Shown here piece after piece: positions 45,096 through 56,573 of a stretch of 64,000 nt of DNA. The notes beneath the pieces were generated by a model. It ran no database searches. It was given only the letters and a program-made list of their open reading frames with translations, and was not told where the DNA came from. The stretch lies in assembly GCA_018401465.1 (NCBI GenBank), contig JAGYKE010000005.1:682001-746000 (forward strand). Reading direction: 5' to 3'. The DNA is from Aestuariivita sp. (GTDB lineage: Bacteria > Pseudomonadota > Alphaproteobacteria > Rhodobacterales > Rhodobacteraceae). Each line of letters opens with the position of its first letter. Position 1 is the stretch's first letter. A program made the translations under genes and the position numbers.

Positions 45096-46772
45096 TCAGA
45101 ACAGGCCTTCGATCTGGCCCGCCGCGTTCAGGCGGATCGTCTCGGCCGCGGGCACGCGCGGCAGGCCCGGCATGGTCATGATCTCGCCGCAGACCACCAC
45201 GACGAACCCGGCCCCCGCCGACAGCCGCACTTCGCGCACGGGCACGCTGTGCCCGGTGGGCGCGCCGCGCCGGTTCGGGTCTGTGGTGAAGGAATACTGC
45301 GTCTTCGCCATGCAGATGGGCAGATGGCCATAGCCCTGCTCTTCCCAGACCTTCAGCTGGTCGCGGATCTTCTTGTCGGCCAGCACCTCGTCGGCGCGGT
45401 AGATGCGCTTGGCGATGGTCTCGATCTTCTCGAACAGGCTCATCTCGTCGGGGTAGAGCGGCGCGAAATTCGCGCTGTCGGCATCGGCCAGCTCCGCCAC
45501 TTTGCGCGCGAGTTCGGCCGATCCTTCCGACCCCAGCGCCCAGTGCTTGGACAGGACAGCCTCGGCACCCTGCGCCTTGACGTAGTCCTTCACCGCCGCG
45601 ATCTCGGCGTCAGTGTCTGTCACGAAATGGTTGATCGCCACGACCACGGGCACGCCGAAGCTCTTGAGGTTCTTGATGTGCCGGCCGAGGTTCGCGCAGC
45701 CCTTCTTGACCGCGTCCACGTTCTCGGCGCCCAAGTCCGCCTTGGCGATCCCGCCGTTCATCTTCATCGCGCGCACGGTGGCGACGCAGACCACCACCGA
45801 CGGGGCGAGCCCAGCCTTGCGGCACTTGATGTTCATGAACTTCTCGGCGCCGAGGTCCGCACCGAAGCCCGCTTCGGTCACCACGTAATCGGCGAGTTTC
45901 AGCGCCGTCGTCGTCGCGATCACGCTGTTGCAGCCATGGGCGATGTTGGCGAAGGGGCCGCCATGCACGAAGGCCGGGTTGTTTTCCAGCGTCTGCACGA
46001 GGTTCGGCTGCATCGCGTCCTTCAGAAGGACGGTCATCGCGCCGTCGGCCTTGATGTCGCGGCAGAAGACGGGGGACTTGTCGCGGCGATAGGCCACGAT
46101 CATGTCGCCCAGCCGCTTCTGCAGGTCGGTCAGGTCCTTCGACAGACACAGGATCGCCATGACTTCGGACGCCACGGTGATGTCGAAGCCGTCCTCGCGC
46201 GGGAAGCCGTTCGAGACACCGCCGAGGCTTGACGTGATCTGGCGCAGGGAACGGTCGTTCATGTCGACGACGCGGCGCCAGACGACGCGGCGGATGTCGA
46301 TGTCAAGCTCGTTGCCCCAGTAGATGTGATTGTCGATCATCGCCGACAACAGGCTGTGCGCGCTGGTGATGGCGTGGAAATCGCCGGTGAAGTGAAGGTT
46401 CATCTCCTCCATCGGCACGACCTGCGCATAGCCGCCGCCCGCCGCGCCGCCCTTCATGCCGAAGTTCGGCCCGAGGGACGCTTCGCGGATGCAGACCATC
46501 GCGCGCTTGCCGATCCGGTTCAGACCGTCGCCAAGGCCCACGGTCGTCGTCGTCTTGCCTTCACCCGCGGGCGTGGGGTTGATCGCGGTGACAAGGATCA
46601 GCTTGCCGTTCGGCCGATCTGCGACACCGTTGATGAAGGACTGGCTGACCTTCGCCTTGTCATGACCATAGGGAAGCAGGTCTTCGGCCGGGATGCCGAG
46701 GGCCGCGCCGATCTCCATGATCGGCTTCTTCTTTGCTTCGCGAGCGATTTCGATGTCGGATTTGAAGGCCAT
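45096..46772 (-). CDS. fhs: Formate-tetrahydrofolate ligase
   Basis: A 558-residue ligase making 10-formyl-tetrahydrofolate from formate, ATP and THF. The N-terminus [20 protein letters not shown] and the P-loop [19 protein letters not shown] are diagnostic. Other family blocks are [20 protein letters not shown] and [12 protein letters not shown]-like [18 protein letters not shown]. The start is the ATG at 46772; a longer start at 46862 is unlikely. It pairs with folD downstream in the one-carbon pathway. Confidence 0.97.
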   Translation of the reverse strand: MAFKSDIEIAREAKKKPIMEIGAALGIPAEDLLPYGHDKAKVSQSFINGVADRPNGKLILVTAINPTPAGEGKTTTTVGLGDGLNRIGKRAMVCIREASLGPNFGMKGGAAGGGYAQVVPMEEMNLHFTGDFHAITSAHSLLSAMIDNHIYWGNELDIDIRRVVWRRVVDMNDRSLRQITSSLGGVSNGFPREDGFDITVASEVMAILCLSKDLTDLQKRLGDMIVAYRRDKSPVFCRDIKADGAMTVLLKDAMQPNLVQTLENNPAFVHGGPFANIAHGCNSVIATTTALKLADYVVTEAGFGADLGAEKFMNIKCRKAGLAPSVVVCVATVRAMKMNGGIAKADLGAENVDAVKKGCANLGRHIKNLKSFGVPVVVAINHFVTDTDAEIAAVKDYVKAQGAEAVLSKHWALGSEGSAELARKVAELADADSANFAPLYPDEMSLFEKIETIAKRIYRADEVLADKKIRDQLKVWEEQGYGHLPICMAKTQYSFTTDPNRRGAPTGHSVPVREVRLSAGAGFVVVVCGEIMTMPGLPRVPAAETIRLNAAGQIEGLF

Positions 46773-46937
46773 GGCGGTTCCGGTTCTTGTGTCCCTGTCG
46801 ACGGCGCGGGGATCGCGCCGGTCCCGGCCTTGGCATAGCGCCGCCCGCGCCGGGCGAAGCATTGGAATCCGACATATTCGCGACGTGTTGCGTCGCCCTT
46901 GGACAGGGCGGTTTCGGATCGGAAACGGCCGGCGCGC

Positions 46938-47516
46938 TCAGGCCCCGGCCCAGGCACGCTGGTCGGGCACGAAAAGCCGCATCCGGTCGCCCAGCGCCAG
47001 AAGGCCCGGCCGTTCGACCCAGGCCGTGACGCCGCGCCGCCCCTGCGCGGCCGTCTTGAAGGCCGTGCCATGTCCGGGCTCATCGGCCTCGATCTCGCGG
47101 CCCGGCAGGTGGCAGGGGCGGTTTTCCATGTCGATGGTCAGTGTCACGCCCGACGGCCCCTGCAGCCGCGAGGACGGCGGCACATGGGTGAAATCGGGAA
47201 TGCCGCGCAGCACGACCGACGCGCCAAGAAGCCCCGGGTCCAGCCGGCCGAGCCCGATCTTGGCCGCGATCTGCTCCAGTTCCTCGGCCGACAGGACCGA
47301 CAACTGGCGCACGTTCCGGATCGTCGTCTTGCGGGGGTAAAGGTTCGTGACACGCGAACAGGAGGGGCGGCTCTCGCCCTCGTGGCGTCCGCCCGCGACC
47401 CCGGCGAAGCCCAGTCCAAGCCGCTCCACGGCCCCGGCGCGCAGGGACTTGCCCGCAGGCACATGGCCCAACCAGACGACTTCGCCCACCGCGCCACTGT
47501 CCTTCATGGTCGGCAT
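46938..47516 (-). CDS. MOSC-domain protein
   Basis: A 192-residue single MOSC domain protein. GGRHEGESRPSCSRVTNLYP lies near residue 43-62 and contains the conserved cysteine, and DMENRPCHLPGREIEAD and GHGTAFKTAAQGRRGVTAWV follow. MOSC proteins bind molybdenum cofactor or act in sulfur transfer. It lies 118 bp after ftsH and 165 bp before fhs. The molybdoenzyme partner is unknown. Confidence 0.88.
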   Translation of the reverse strand: MPTMKDSGAVGEVVWLGHVPAGKSLRAGAVERLGLGFAGVAGGRHEGESRPSCSRVTNLYPRKTTIRNVRQLSVLSAEELEQIAAKIGLGRLDPGLLGASVVLRGIPDFTHVPPSSRLQGPSGVTLTIDMENRPCHLPGREIEADEPGHGTAFKTAAQGRRGVTAWVERPGLLALGDRMRLFVPDQRAWAGA

Positions 47517-47634
47517 GTTGCATGCTCCCTGCGCTGCCCTGTCCCGCGCAGGTCACCGGGCAGGGCCGGGTTTGTCAACGGCCCCAAAGCAAACGGGCGG
47601 CCCTGCGGCCGCCCGTTGCACGAAGCCCCGGCCG

Positions 47635-49554
<1,920 letters not shown>

Positions 49555-49629
49555 GGAAGGATCTCCTTTGAAGGCGCGGCGGAGGGGGGCCGCGCGTTGT
49601 CTGTAAAGATAGACACCTTCCGGCGGGGT

Positions 49630-50882
49630 TCAATGCGATAAAATCGAAGCGAAGAAACCCTCGGGCCCGTCGGCAAGCTCTGGCCCGTATCCGCTATCAA
49701 GCCCCGCAAGCGGCGCAGACAGAAGATCGCCGCCCGACCACAGGCCCGGCGCGGCCAGAAGGGCCGCCCGCGGGCGGCCCGTGTCGCGCCAGTGCGGGGC
49801 CTGCCGCAGGCCCGCTTCGCCCAGCGGCCGGATGACGCAGCCAGGGGCGGCGCGCCCGCGGCTCTCCACCTGCCATCCCAGGGATCGGGCGGGGTCGCGG
49901 ACAGGTTGGCGACGGCGGCCGCCTCGCGGCCGATCCAGATGAGCCCCTGCCGGTGCAAGATCATGCAGCCCTGCAGCGTCATGGCCCGCCCGCGCCGCAC
50001 CGCCTCCAGCGCCCCGGCCAGCGCGGCGCGGCGCGGCGGATGGGCGCCGCCGCCGATCCAGACCAGCGCATAGCCCAACAGGCGGCGTGCAATCTCCTGT
50101 GGCAAGATGCGGAAGGACCGCCGGTCGATCAGCACGTCGCCGCCGTCGACCTGCACCGTGTCGCGCGCGGCGAGGAAGGTGTACCAGTCCAGCGCCTCGC
50201 GCACGTCGGCCATGTTGGCAGCGACATCGGCCAGCGCATCGACCCCGATGCCAAGCGTTTCAAGCACCGGCATCGCCTGGCGCACACGCACCCGGTCGAA
50301 CCGCGGATCCTCGTTCGACGGGTCGTCGACCCAGGCGATGCCCTGCCGGTCGAGATAGGCACGCAGGTCGGCGCGGCGCAGTCCAAGGCAGGGGCGCAGG
50401 AAGACGATCCCGTCATGCAGGCGGCGGCGCGGAATGCCCGACAGGCCGTTCGCCCCGGCCGCACGGCCCAGCCGCATGAGCACGGTTTCCGCCTGATCGT
50501 CGGCAGTATGACCAAAGGCCAGAACGGAAATGCCTGTCGCGGCCGCCCAGCGCGTCAGCAGGTCCTGCCGGGCGCGGCGGGCGGCGTCCTGCAGGTTCCC
50601 CTGCCCGATCCAGCCCCGCCAGTCCAGCCTGTCATGCGACACGCCAAGGTCCGCCGCGACGCGGGCGACATGGGCAGCTTCTTCTGCCGCTTCGGGGCGC
50701 AGGCCGTGATCAACAGTGGCGGCATGGAGCGTGGTCTGCGTTCCCCGCGCCAGCGTCGCCAGCGCATGCAGCAGCGCGAGAGAGTCGCTTCCACCCGATA
50801 CGGCGACACCGATCCGGGATGGAAGTTGGCCGGAAAAGGCGGCGCGGACAGCGTCGAGGATATCCGCATCGCCCGGGGTCAA
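49630..50882 (-). pseudogene. tilS: tRNA(Ile)-lysidine synthase TilS, apparently frameshifted near the C-terminus
   Basis: The catalytic N-terminal domain is complete: SGGSDSLALLHAL (PP-loop), DHGLRPEAAEEA and GHTADDQAETVLMRL. TilS makes lysidine at the anticodon of an isoleucine tRNA and is normally essential. At about 49,872-49,880 the reading frame shifts. The expected C-terminal sequence (WQVESRGRAAPGCVIRPLG ... ) continues in the adjacent frame to the TGA at 49,630, while the unshifted frame reads on into ftsH to about 49,506. One missing base explains it. The start is probably TTG at 50882, overlapping the cpoB stop by 4 bp. A sequence error is likely, given essentiality. Confidence 0.87.
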
Positions 50883-51727
50883 CTACATCCCAGCCGCGCC
50901 ATTTCGGCCTGCGCCAGCGCGACCTCGGGCGTGCCGGCATAGCGCACGGCGATTTCGCCCAGCGTCAGGCAGGCCTCGCGCGTGCTGCCGAGCTGGCCGA
51001 GCGCCGAGCCCAGCGCCAGCACTGACTGCGGCGCAAGCGGCCCGGTCGGATCGACCGAATAGCCTTCGAGAAAGGCGCGCGCCGCCTCGCGCGTGTCGCC
51101 CAGCTGGTTCAGCGCCAGCCCGCGCTTGAGGCTGGCCTCGGCCGCGACGGGGCTGCCGGGATAGTTGCGGTTGAAATCCTGCAGAAGGGTGACTGCGGTC
51201 TCGTAATCGCCTGAGGCGAAGGCGTCGTTGGCGGCCTTGAAATCCTGCGCCTCGCCCACGGCCAGTTCGCCTGCGGCACTGCCCGGCGTGGTCGCTCCGT
51301 CACCCGGCGGCACGACGGCCGCAACCTGCGGCAGATCGCCTCCGCCCAGCGTCGTCGTTTCGCCCAATGCGCCGACATCGCCGCCTTCCAGTTCGACCAG
51401 ACGGAATTCGAGGTCTCCGATCCGGTTCGTGCCATCGCGCACGACGCGGTCGACGCGGTTCTCAAGCTGCTCTGTCCGGGCGGTCAGGCGGGTCAGCTGC
51501 GCCTCGATCGCGTTCACGCGATCCAGAACGCTGCCCCCGCCCACGGCGGCCGAGGGACTGCCCGTGGTCGACAATTCGCGCTTGAGCCTTTGGATCTCGA
51601 CGAAAAGCACGGTCAGCTCTTGGCGGATATCCGCCAATGTCTGCTGGTCCTGCGCCGCCGCCCGCAGGGGCGAGAGCGCAAGAACCAGACCAAGAACGAC
51701 GACAACCGACCGCATCGCTTGGATCAC
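50879..51727 (-). CDS. cpoB: Cell division coordinator CpoB (YbgF), tol-pal system protein
   Basis: A 282-residue exported protein. A signal peptide (MRSVVVVLGLVLALSPLRAAAQ) argues for the ATG at 51715, although a GTG at 51727 overlaps the pal stop by 4 bp. A coiled-coil (about residues 30-95, heptads such as LTRLTARTEQLENRVDRVV) is followed by tetratricopeptide repeats (NDAFASGDYETAVTLLQDF, AEASLKRGLALNQLGDT). It acts with Tol-Pal in outer-membrane constriction. It lies between pal and tilS. Confidence 0.93.
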   Translation of the reverse strand: MIQAMRSVVVVLGLVLALSPLRAAAQDQQTLADIRQELTVLFVEIQRLKRELSTTGSPSAAVGGGSVLDRVNAIEAQLTRLTARTEQLENRVDRVVRDGTNRIGDLEFRLVELEGGDVGALGETTTLGGGDLPQVAAVVPPGDGATTPGSAAGELAVGEAQDFKAANDAFASGDYETAVTLLQDFNRNYPGSPVAAEASLKRGLALNQLGDTREAARAFLEGYSVDPTGPLAPQSVLALGSALGQLGSTREACLTLGEIAVRYAGTPEVALAQAEMARLGCS

Positions 51728-52233
51728 CCCGTCAGACCCACCCGCAACACGGTCACGCCGCGGCGGTTCTGCGAATAGCAGCTTTCATCGCTGCAGACCG
51801 CGACCGGGCGTTCCTTGCCGTAGCTGACGGTTTCGATCCGGCTGCCCGGCACCCCGCGCGAGATCAGGAATTCACGCACCGCATTGGCCCGCCGCGCGCC
51901 AAGCGCGACGTTGTATTCCCGCGTGCCCTGTTCGTCGGCATGACCTTCGATGACCGCGTTGTAATCTGCGTTTGCCATCAACCAGTTGGCCTGCGCCGAC
52001 AGCGTCGCCTGCGCATCTTGCGTGAGCGTCGACTGATCGACCTGGAAGAAGATGCGGTCACCCACGACCTGCTGGAAATGCGCCACGCTCGTCGGATCTG
52101 ACGGCGATCCGAGCGCGCCCGTCGCACCACCCAGCGTCACGTCGTTGGTGCCCTGATCGTCCAGCGCACTGCGGCTGCAGGCGCCAAGGACCAAGAGCAG
52201 CCCCAGCACTGCGAGTTTCGGGAAAGTCATCAT
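51724..52233 (-). CDS. pal: Peptidoglycan-associated lipoprotein Pal
   Basis: A 169-residue outer-membrane lipoprotein. The signal peptide ends in the lipobox LGAC, with lipidated Cys about residue 19. The OmpA-like domain includes VIEGHADEQGTREYNVALG, with the peptidoglycan-binding aspartate and arginine. It anchors the outer membrane to peptidoglycan and binds TolB. It follows tolB by 81 bp and overlaps cpoB. Confidence 0.97.
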   Translation of the reverse strand: MMTFPKLAVLGLLLVLGACSRSALDDQGTNDVTLGGATGALGSPSDPTSVAHFQQVVGDRIFFQVDQSTLTQDAQATLSAQANWLMANADYNAVIEGHADEQGTREYNVALGARRANAVREFLISRGVPGSRIETVSYGKERPVAVCSDESCYSQNRRGVTVLRVGLTG

Positions 52234-52314
52234 GCCTCTTGCCTCATTTTCTTGGTGTTGTTTTTCGATCTTTTACCACAAGGGCCGCGCCTTGTGAACG
52301 CGCCTTGCCAGTGG

Positions 52315-53652
52315 TCACTGCTGCAGCGGCGACCACGCGGGGTCGGACGCGCCTTCGGGTGTGCGCACCGGCCTCAGGTTCCGCCCCGTGATATCGACCG
52401 AGAACAGCGACGTGGTCCCGTCCGCGCCGCGCGTCTCGCGCGAGAACATGATCACACGCCCATTCGGCGCCCAGGTCGGGCTTTCGTCGAGGAAGGATGC
52501 CGTCAGCAACCGCTCCTCGCTGCCGTCGATGCGCATCACGCCGATGTGGAACCGGCCCGCATGCTGCTTGGTGAAGGCGATCAGGTCACCGCGGGGTGAC
52601 CAGACCGGCGTGCCGTAGCGGCCCTGCCCGAAGCTGATCCGCCGCGCCTCGCCACCCGAGGCGGGCATGATGTAGAGCTGCTGCGTGCCGGAGCGGTCGC
52701 TCTCGAAGACGATCTGCCGGCCGTCGGGGGAAAAGCTGGGCGCGGTTTCGATCGAGGGCGCGTCGGTCAGCCGCCGCGTCGCCCCCGCTCCGAGGTCGAG
52801 CGACCAGATGTCGGTATTGCCGCCCTGTTCCAGCGAATAGACGACGGTGCGCCCGTCGGGGCCGAAGCGGGGCGCGAAGCTCATCGTGCCGGGCTGGCTT
52901 TGCAGGACACGCCGCTGCACCTGGCCCACGTCGAGCACGTAGATGCGGGGCTGCCCCGTCTCGTAGCTGGTATAAAGCACGCGGTCGCCCGTGGGCGAAA
53001 AGCGCGGGGCAAGCACGATCGCACCCCCGTCGGTCAGATACTGCACGTTGGCGCCGTCGTAATCCATGATCGCAAGACGCTTGCGCCGGTTGTCCTTCGG
53101 CCCGCTTTCCGCAACGAAGACGACGCGGCTGTCGAAATAGCCGCCTTCGCCGGTGATGCGGCTGTAGACGGCGTCGGACACCTTGTGGGCAATGCGCCGC
53201 CAGCCATCGGTCGGCCCCGCGAATTGAAGGCCGCTGCCCATCTCGGCACCCGAGAAGACGTCGTAAAGTCGGAACTTCACCACAAGCTGGTTGCCCTGAA
53301 CCGACACCGCGCCGGTGATCAGCGCCTGCGCATTGATCGCCTTCCAGTCGGCATATTGCACCGGCGCGCCGAAATCGGCGACCCGACTGATGAAGGCCGT
53401 GGCGGGGATTTCCCGGAACAGACCCGTTCCCGTGAGATTGTCCGAGATCACCCGCGATATCTGCGCGCCGAATTGTCCTGCGGCGGCGTTTTCGGCGATG
53501 AAGTCGGGCACCGCGAAGGGCAGCGGTTCGATCACGCCCTCGGTGATCTCGATCCGCAAGGGACCGGTCTGGGCCTGCGCAAAGCCCGGCAGGGCCAGCG
53601 GCAGCGCGAGGAGGAGTGCAAGAAGGGTCCGGATCAGTCGGGTCATGGTCAC
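52315..53652 (-). CDS. tolB: Tol-Pal system beta-propeller protein TolB
   Basis: A 445-residue periplasmic protein with signal peptide [20 protein letters not shown] cleaved near FAQAQ. An N-terminal alpha/beta domain is followed by six beta-propeller blades with recurring [26 protein letters not shown] and [16 protein letters not shown] motifs. It binds Pal and TolA. The ATG overlaps the tolA stop by 4 bp. Confidence 0.97.
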   Translation of the reverse strand: MTMTRLIRTLLALLLALPLALPGFAQAQTGPLRIEITEGVIEPLPFAVPDFIAENAAAGQFGAQISRVISDNLTGTGLFREIPATAFISRVADFGAPVQYADWKAINAQALITGAVSVQGNQLVVKFRLYDVFSGAEMGSGLQFAGPTDGWRRIAHKVSDAVYSRITGEGGYFDSRVVFVAESGPKDNRRKRLAIMDYDGANVQYLTDGGAIVLAPRFSPTGDRVLYTSYETGQPRIYVLDVGQVQRRVLQSQPGTMSFAPRFGPDGRTVVYSLEQGGNTDIWSLDLGAGATRRLTDAPSIETAPSFSPDGRQIVFESDRSGTQQLYIMPASGGEARRISFGQGRYGTPVWSPRGDLIAFTKQHAGRFHIGVMRIDGSEERLLTASFLDESPTWAPNGRVIMFSRETRGADGTTSLFSVDITGRNLRPVRTPEGASDPAWSPLQQ

Positions 53653-54740
53653 TTGATCCTCATCCTTTCGGGATTGAATGTCATTTCAATTTCCCGCCAG
53701 TGGTCGAACTTCTCGACCGGCAGGCCGAAACCGTTGGTGCCACAGCGGATGATGGCGCGGCGCGCAGCCTCGAAAGCCTGCCGCGCGGCCGCTTCCGAAC
53801 CGCCCTCGAAGGACAGCATGCGGATCGCGCCCTGCACGGGGCGCGCGTCCTCGGTCATGGTGACACCAACGACGACGGTGGTGCCCAGCGCCTCGGTCGA
53901 CAGCGACCCGACATTCCAGCAGGACGAAACGGCGACGCGCAGCCCTTCCTTTTCGCCCGCCGACAGCGGCGGGCCGCTGGGCGCGGCTGTGGGCGCGGTT
54001 TCGGTCAGCGCCTCGGCCAGTGCCGCGTTGACCGCGTCCCGTGTCGCCGACGGGGCGGGTGTCTCGGGGGGCGGTTCGACCGCGGCCTGACGCTGCGGCC
54101 GGGCCAGCGGGCGGATCGACTGCTGCGGCGCGCCTGCGGGCGTTTCGGCCTCGGTCACGATCTCGGTCGCAGCCTCCTCGGGGGCGGTCGCCTCCTGCGG
54201 GGGCACAGGCGTCGCGTCTTCGGCTGAGGGGTCCTCGCTCACGGCCTCGCGCTCCACCGGATCGGGTGCCGCGTCAGGCGGCGGCGGGGAAACGGCCTCG
54301 GGGGCGACGCGGTCGGACGGGCGCGGCTGCGGCCGGGTTGAGGGTGGCACAAGCGCCGCCTGCGACTCGGCCGGTGGCAGGGGTTGCGGCACGGCATCGA
54401 CGATTTCCGCCGCGGGGGGCGGTTCGGGCGTGGACTGCGGCACCGGGTCGGGCGGCGGCGCCTCGGCCTGAGGCGGCGTGACAGGGGTGGGGGCCACATC
54501 AGTGGCGGGTGCCTCGGGCGGGGTTTCCGCGGGCGTCACGGGTAGGATCAGCGCCGTGGGTTCCGCCACCGTGAAAGGCGGCCGTTCGGCGGCCATGATC
54601 GCCTCGAACTCAGCCCCTGTCACGATCGAGACGCTCTGCACCTCGAACGGCAGGGGGTCAGGGTTCGGATGCACCCCGAAAAGGGTCCAGCCGATCAGAA
54701 GAAGATGGCCCGCCCCCGAGATATAGGTCCCGGTGTGCAC
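53649..54740 (-). CDS. tolA: TolA-like energy-transducing protein
   Basis: A 363-residue protein with one N-terminal membrane helix (about residues 5-22). A long Pro/Ala/Glu-rich periplasmic spacer (about 60-260) follows, then a C-terminal TolA/TonB-like domain ([20 protein letters not shown] onwards, ending [12 protein letters not shown]). It connects TolQR in the inner membrane to TolB-Pal. The start lies 6 bp after tolR. The spacer is of low complexity and may vary between strains. Confidence 0.92.
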   Translation of the reverse strand: MHTGTYISGAGHLLLIGWTLFGVHPNPDPLPFEVQSVSIVTGAEFEAIMAAERPPFTVAEPTALILPVTPAETPPEAPATDVAPTPVTPPQAEAPPPDPVPQSTPEPPPAAEIVDAVPQPLPPAESQAALVPPSTRPQPRPSDRVAPEAVSPPPPDAAPDPVEREAVSEDPSAEDATPVPPQEATAPEEAATEIVTEAETPAGAPQQSIRPLARPQRQAAVEPPPETPAPSATRDAVNAALAEALTETAPTAAPSGPPLSAGEKEGLRVAVSSCWNVGSLSTEALGTTVVVGVTMTEDARPVQGAIRMLSFEGGSEAAARQAFEAARRAIIRCGTNGFGLPVEKFDHWREIEMTFNPERMRIK

Positions 54741-54746
54741 CGCGCC

Positions 54747-55217
54747 TCACCCGTCCGATCCGTCCAGCCGCGGACCGCCCGCATCCGTGACCAGACCGAT
54801 GTTGGAAAAGCCGCCCGCGTTGAGCGCGCCCATGACCTGCATCACCAGCTCGTAGGGCACCGCCCCGTCGGCGCGCAGGAAGACGCGGTCGCTCTCGCGT
54901 TCGGCGGCGATGCCGCGCAGCCGCGCCACGAGATCCTCGCGCGCGACATCCGTTGTCTGGATCTGGACCACCCCTTCGGCGGTGATGGTGACGGTCAGCG
55001 GTTCCTCTTCATCCGTGGGCAGGGCATTGGCGGCGGTTTTCGGCAGTTCCACCGGCACGCCCACGGTCAGCAGGGGGGCTGCCACCATGAAGATGATGAG
55101 AAGCACCATCATGACGTCGACGAAGGGCGTCACGTTGATTTCGGACATGGGCCGGGTGCGCGACCGCCGCCGCCTGCGGCTGCCGCCCCGGTCCGAACTG
55201 ACAACGCCCGCGCCCAT
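54747..55217 (-). CDS. tolR: Tol-Pal system protein TolR (ExbD family)
   Basis: A 156-residue protein with an arginine-rich N-terminal stretch, one membrane helix (EINVTPFVDVMMVLLIIFMV, about residues 26-45, with the functional aspartate), and a periplasmic ExbD-type domain ending in GGFSNIGLVTDAGG. It forms the proton-driven motor with TolQ. It lies 1 bp after tolQ. Confidence 0.96.
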   Translation of the reverse strand: MGAGVVSSDRGGSRRRRRSRTRPMSEINVTPFVDVMMVLLIIFMVAAPLLTVGVPVELPKTAANALPTDEEEPLTVTITAEGVVQIQTTDVAREDLVARLRGIAAERESDRVFLRADGAVPYELVMQVMGALNAGGFSNIGLVTDAGGPRLDGSDG

Positions 55218-55218
55218 C

Positions 55219-55914
55219 TCAGCTGTCCAACTGACGCGACAGGATGGTGGAGAATTCGTCGGCGAAAGCCTCGTATCCGCCGATCAGGCGGTCGGAGTCG
55301 GCAGAGAGCGAATTGTAGAAGATCACCGCCGGGATCGCCGCCAGAAGCCCCAGACCGGTCGCCAGAAGGGCCTCGGCGATGCCGGGGGCGACGACGGCAA
55401 GACTGGTGTTCTGCTGCTCGGCGATTTCGATGAAGGCGTTCATGATGCCCCAGACCGTGCCGAACAGCCCGACGAAGGGCGTCACCGACCCGATGGTGGC
55501 AAGGATCGCAAGTCTGCTTTGCAGTCCCTCGGCCTCTTTCGCGATGGCCACGTCCATGCTGCGGTCGATCCGCGCCTGCGCGCCCGCGATCAGACCGCCG
55601 TCATCGCGGTGCGACCGCCGCCATTCGGTCATGCCCGCGACGAAGACACGCTCGGCCCGGCCCGACGGGTCGGCACCGATCTCATCGAACAGAACGTCGA
55701 GCGGTTCGCCCGACCAGAAGCGGCTGTCGAAACGGGCTGCTTCGGCGCGCGCGGCGCGGAATACGAGGAGTTTCTGGATGATGATGGCCCAGCCCCAGAA
55801 GGACGACAGGACCAGCATGATCATGACAAGCTTCACCGTCAGCGTGGCGCGCGCGTAAAGCCCCCACAACGTGTAATCGGCCCCATGGGCCTGCGCCAGA
55901 AGTTCGGTTTCCAT
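55219..55914 (-). CDS. tolQ: Tol-Pal system protein TolQ (MotA/ExbB family)
   Basis: A 231-residue inner-membrane protein with three membrane segments (about residues 22-45, 135-157 and 170-192). The family motif GSVTPFVGLFGTVWGIMNAF and the later ALLATGLGLLAAIPAVIFYN are clear. It is the channel/motor partner of TolR. A 101-bp gap separates it from ybgC upstream. The operon promoter was probably upstream of ybgC, and has been displaced by the island. Confidence 0.97.
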   Translation of the reverse strand: METELLAQAHGADYTLWGLYARATLTVKLVMIMLVLSSFWGWAIIIQKLLVFRAARAEAARFDSRFWSGEPLDVLFDEIGADPSGRAERVFVAGMTEWRRSHRDDGGLIAGAQARIDRSMDVAIAKEAEGLQSRLAILATIGSVTPFVGLFGTVWGIMNAFIEIAEQQNTSLAVVAPGIAEALLATGLGLLAAIPAVIFYNSLSADSDRLIGGYEAFADEFSTILSRQLDS

Positions 55915-56015
55915 ATGCCTGCTCTGCCTCTCGGCCCTGTTTCGGCCTTATTTGGAGACAGATTATCCGATCACCAAGGGGAATGCCAATGAAACCGCCG
56001 TGACAGACTGCGTCT

Positions 56016-56357
56016 TCAGGGCCGCGATGCGCGAATCTCTGCCGGAAGGCGCAGGGGTCTGCCTTCGGCCGTCATGGTGACGGCGCTCACGCGCGCGCGG
56101 AAGATCACCGTATCGCCCCGCAGCACGCGCTGGTCCCAGACCCAGCGCACGGGGCCTTCGGCGCCATGGGTCGTCTCGACCGTCAAGCGGTCGCCCAGCC
56201 GCGCGGGCGCGATGTAATCCGCCTCGACCCGCGTCACGGCAAAGACGATGCCGCGCGCGCGCATCGCGTTCTGGTCAAGCCCGAACTCCTCCACGATCTC
56301 GGAGCGCGCGCGTTCGATATAGCGAAGGTAATTGGCATAATAGACGATGCCCGCCAT
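56016..56357 (-). CDS. ybgC: YbgC acyl-CoA thioesterase, 5' end disrupted by the genomic island
   Basis: A hotdog thioesterase from the tol-pal operon. From the ATG at 56357 it reads MAGIVYYANYLRYIERARSE and 113 residues in all. Homologues begin about a dozen residues earlier with V-Y-Y-E-D-T-D, whose final aspartate is catalytic. Here the equivalent codons (V Y F E D T D, 56,378-56,358) are still present. The frame is closed by TGA at 56,393-56,391 and has no ATG, GTG or TTG before the internal ATG. An ATT (56,384) is the only rare start. The gene is probably inactive or poorly expressed. Confidence 0.88.
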   Translation of the reverse strand: MAGIVYYANYLRYIERARSEIVEEFGLDQNAMRARGIVFAVTRVEADYIAPARLGDRLTVETTHGAEGPVRWVWDQRVLRGDTVIFRARVSAVTMTAEGRPLRLPAEIRASRP

Positions 56358-56361
56358 GTCG

Positions 56362-56380
56362 GTGTCTTCGAAATAGACAC
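56362..56380. other. Candidate attachment core site in the 5' end of ybgC
   Basis: GTGTCT-TCGAAAT-AGACAC has perfect 6-bp inverted arms around a 7-bp centre, the layout of tyrosine-recombinase crossover sites. It coincides with the last codons still resembling ybgC, and the AT-richer island with an integrase gene begins immediately after. This is inference; the matching site at the other end of the island lies outside the window. Confidence 0.6.
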
Positions 56381-56573
56381 TAATGTTAAGTCAGTAAGCG
56401 CCAGAAAGGTTTGACACGACCTTCTCGGACGCCATTTTTTATTTATTTTCAGCTACTTCTTGACATATCTACCCGAAACCTCGTCCGAAAAGTTAAACAG
56501 GGGTTAACAAAGACCTCTGATTTCTGGTAACAAATTGGTAATATCTACCAAAACACACCTGGAACCCACTAAC

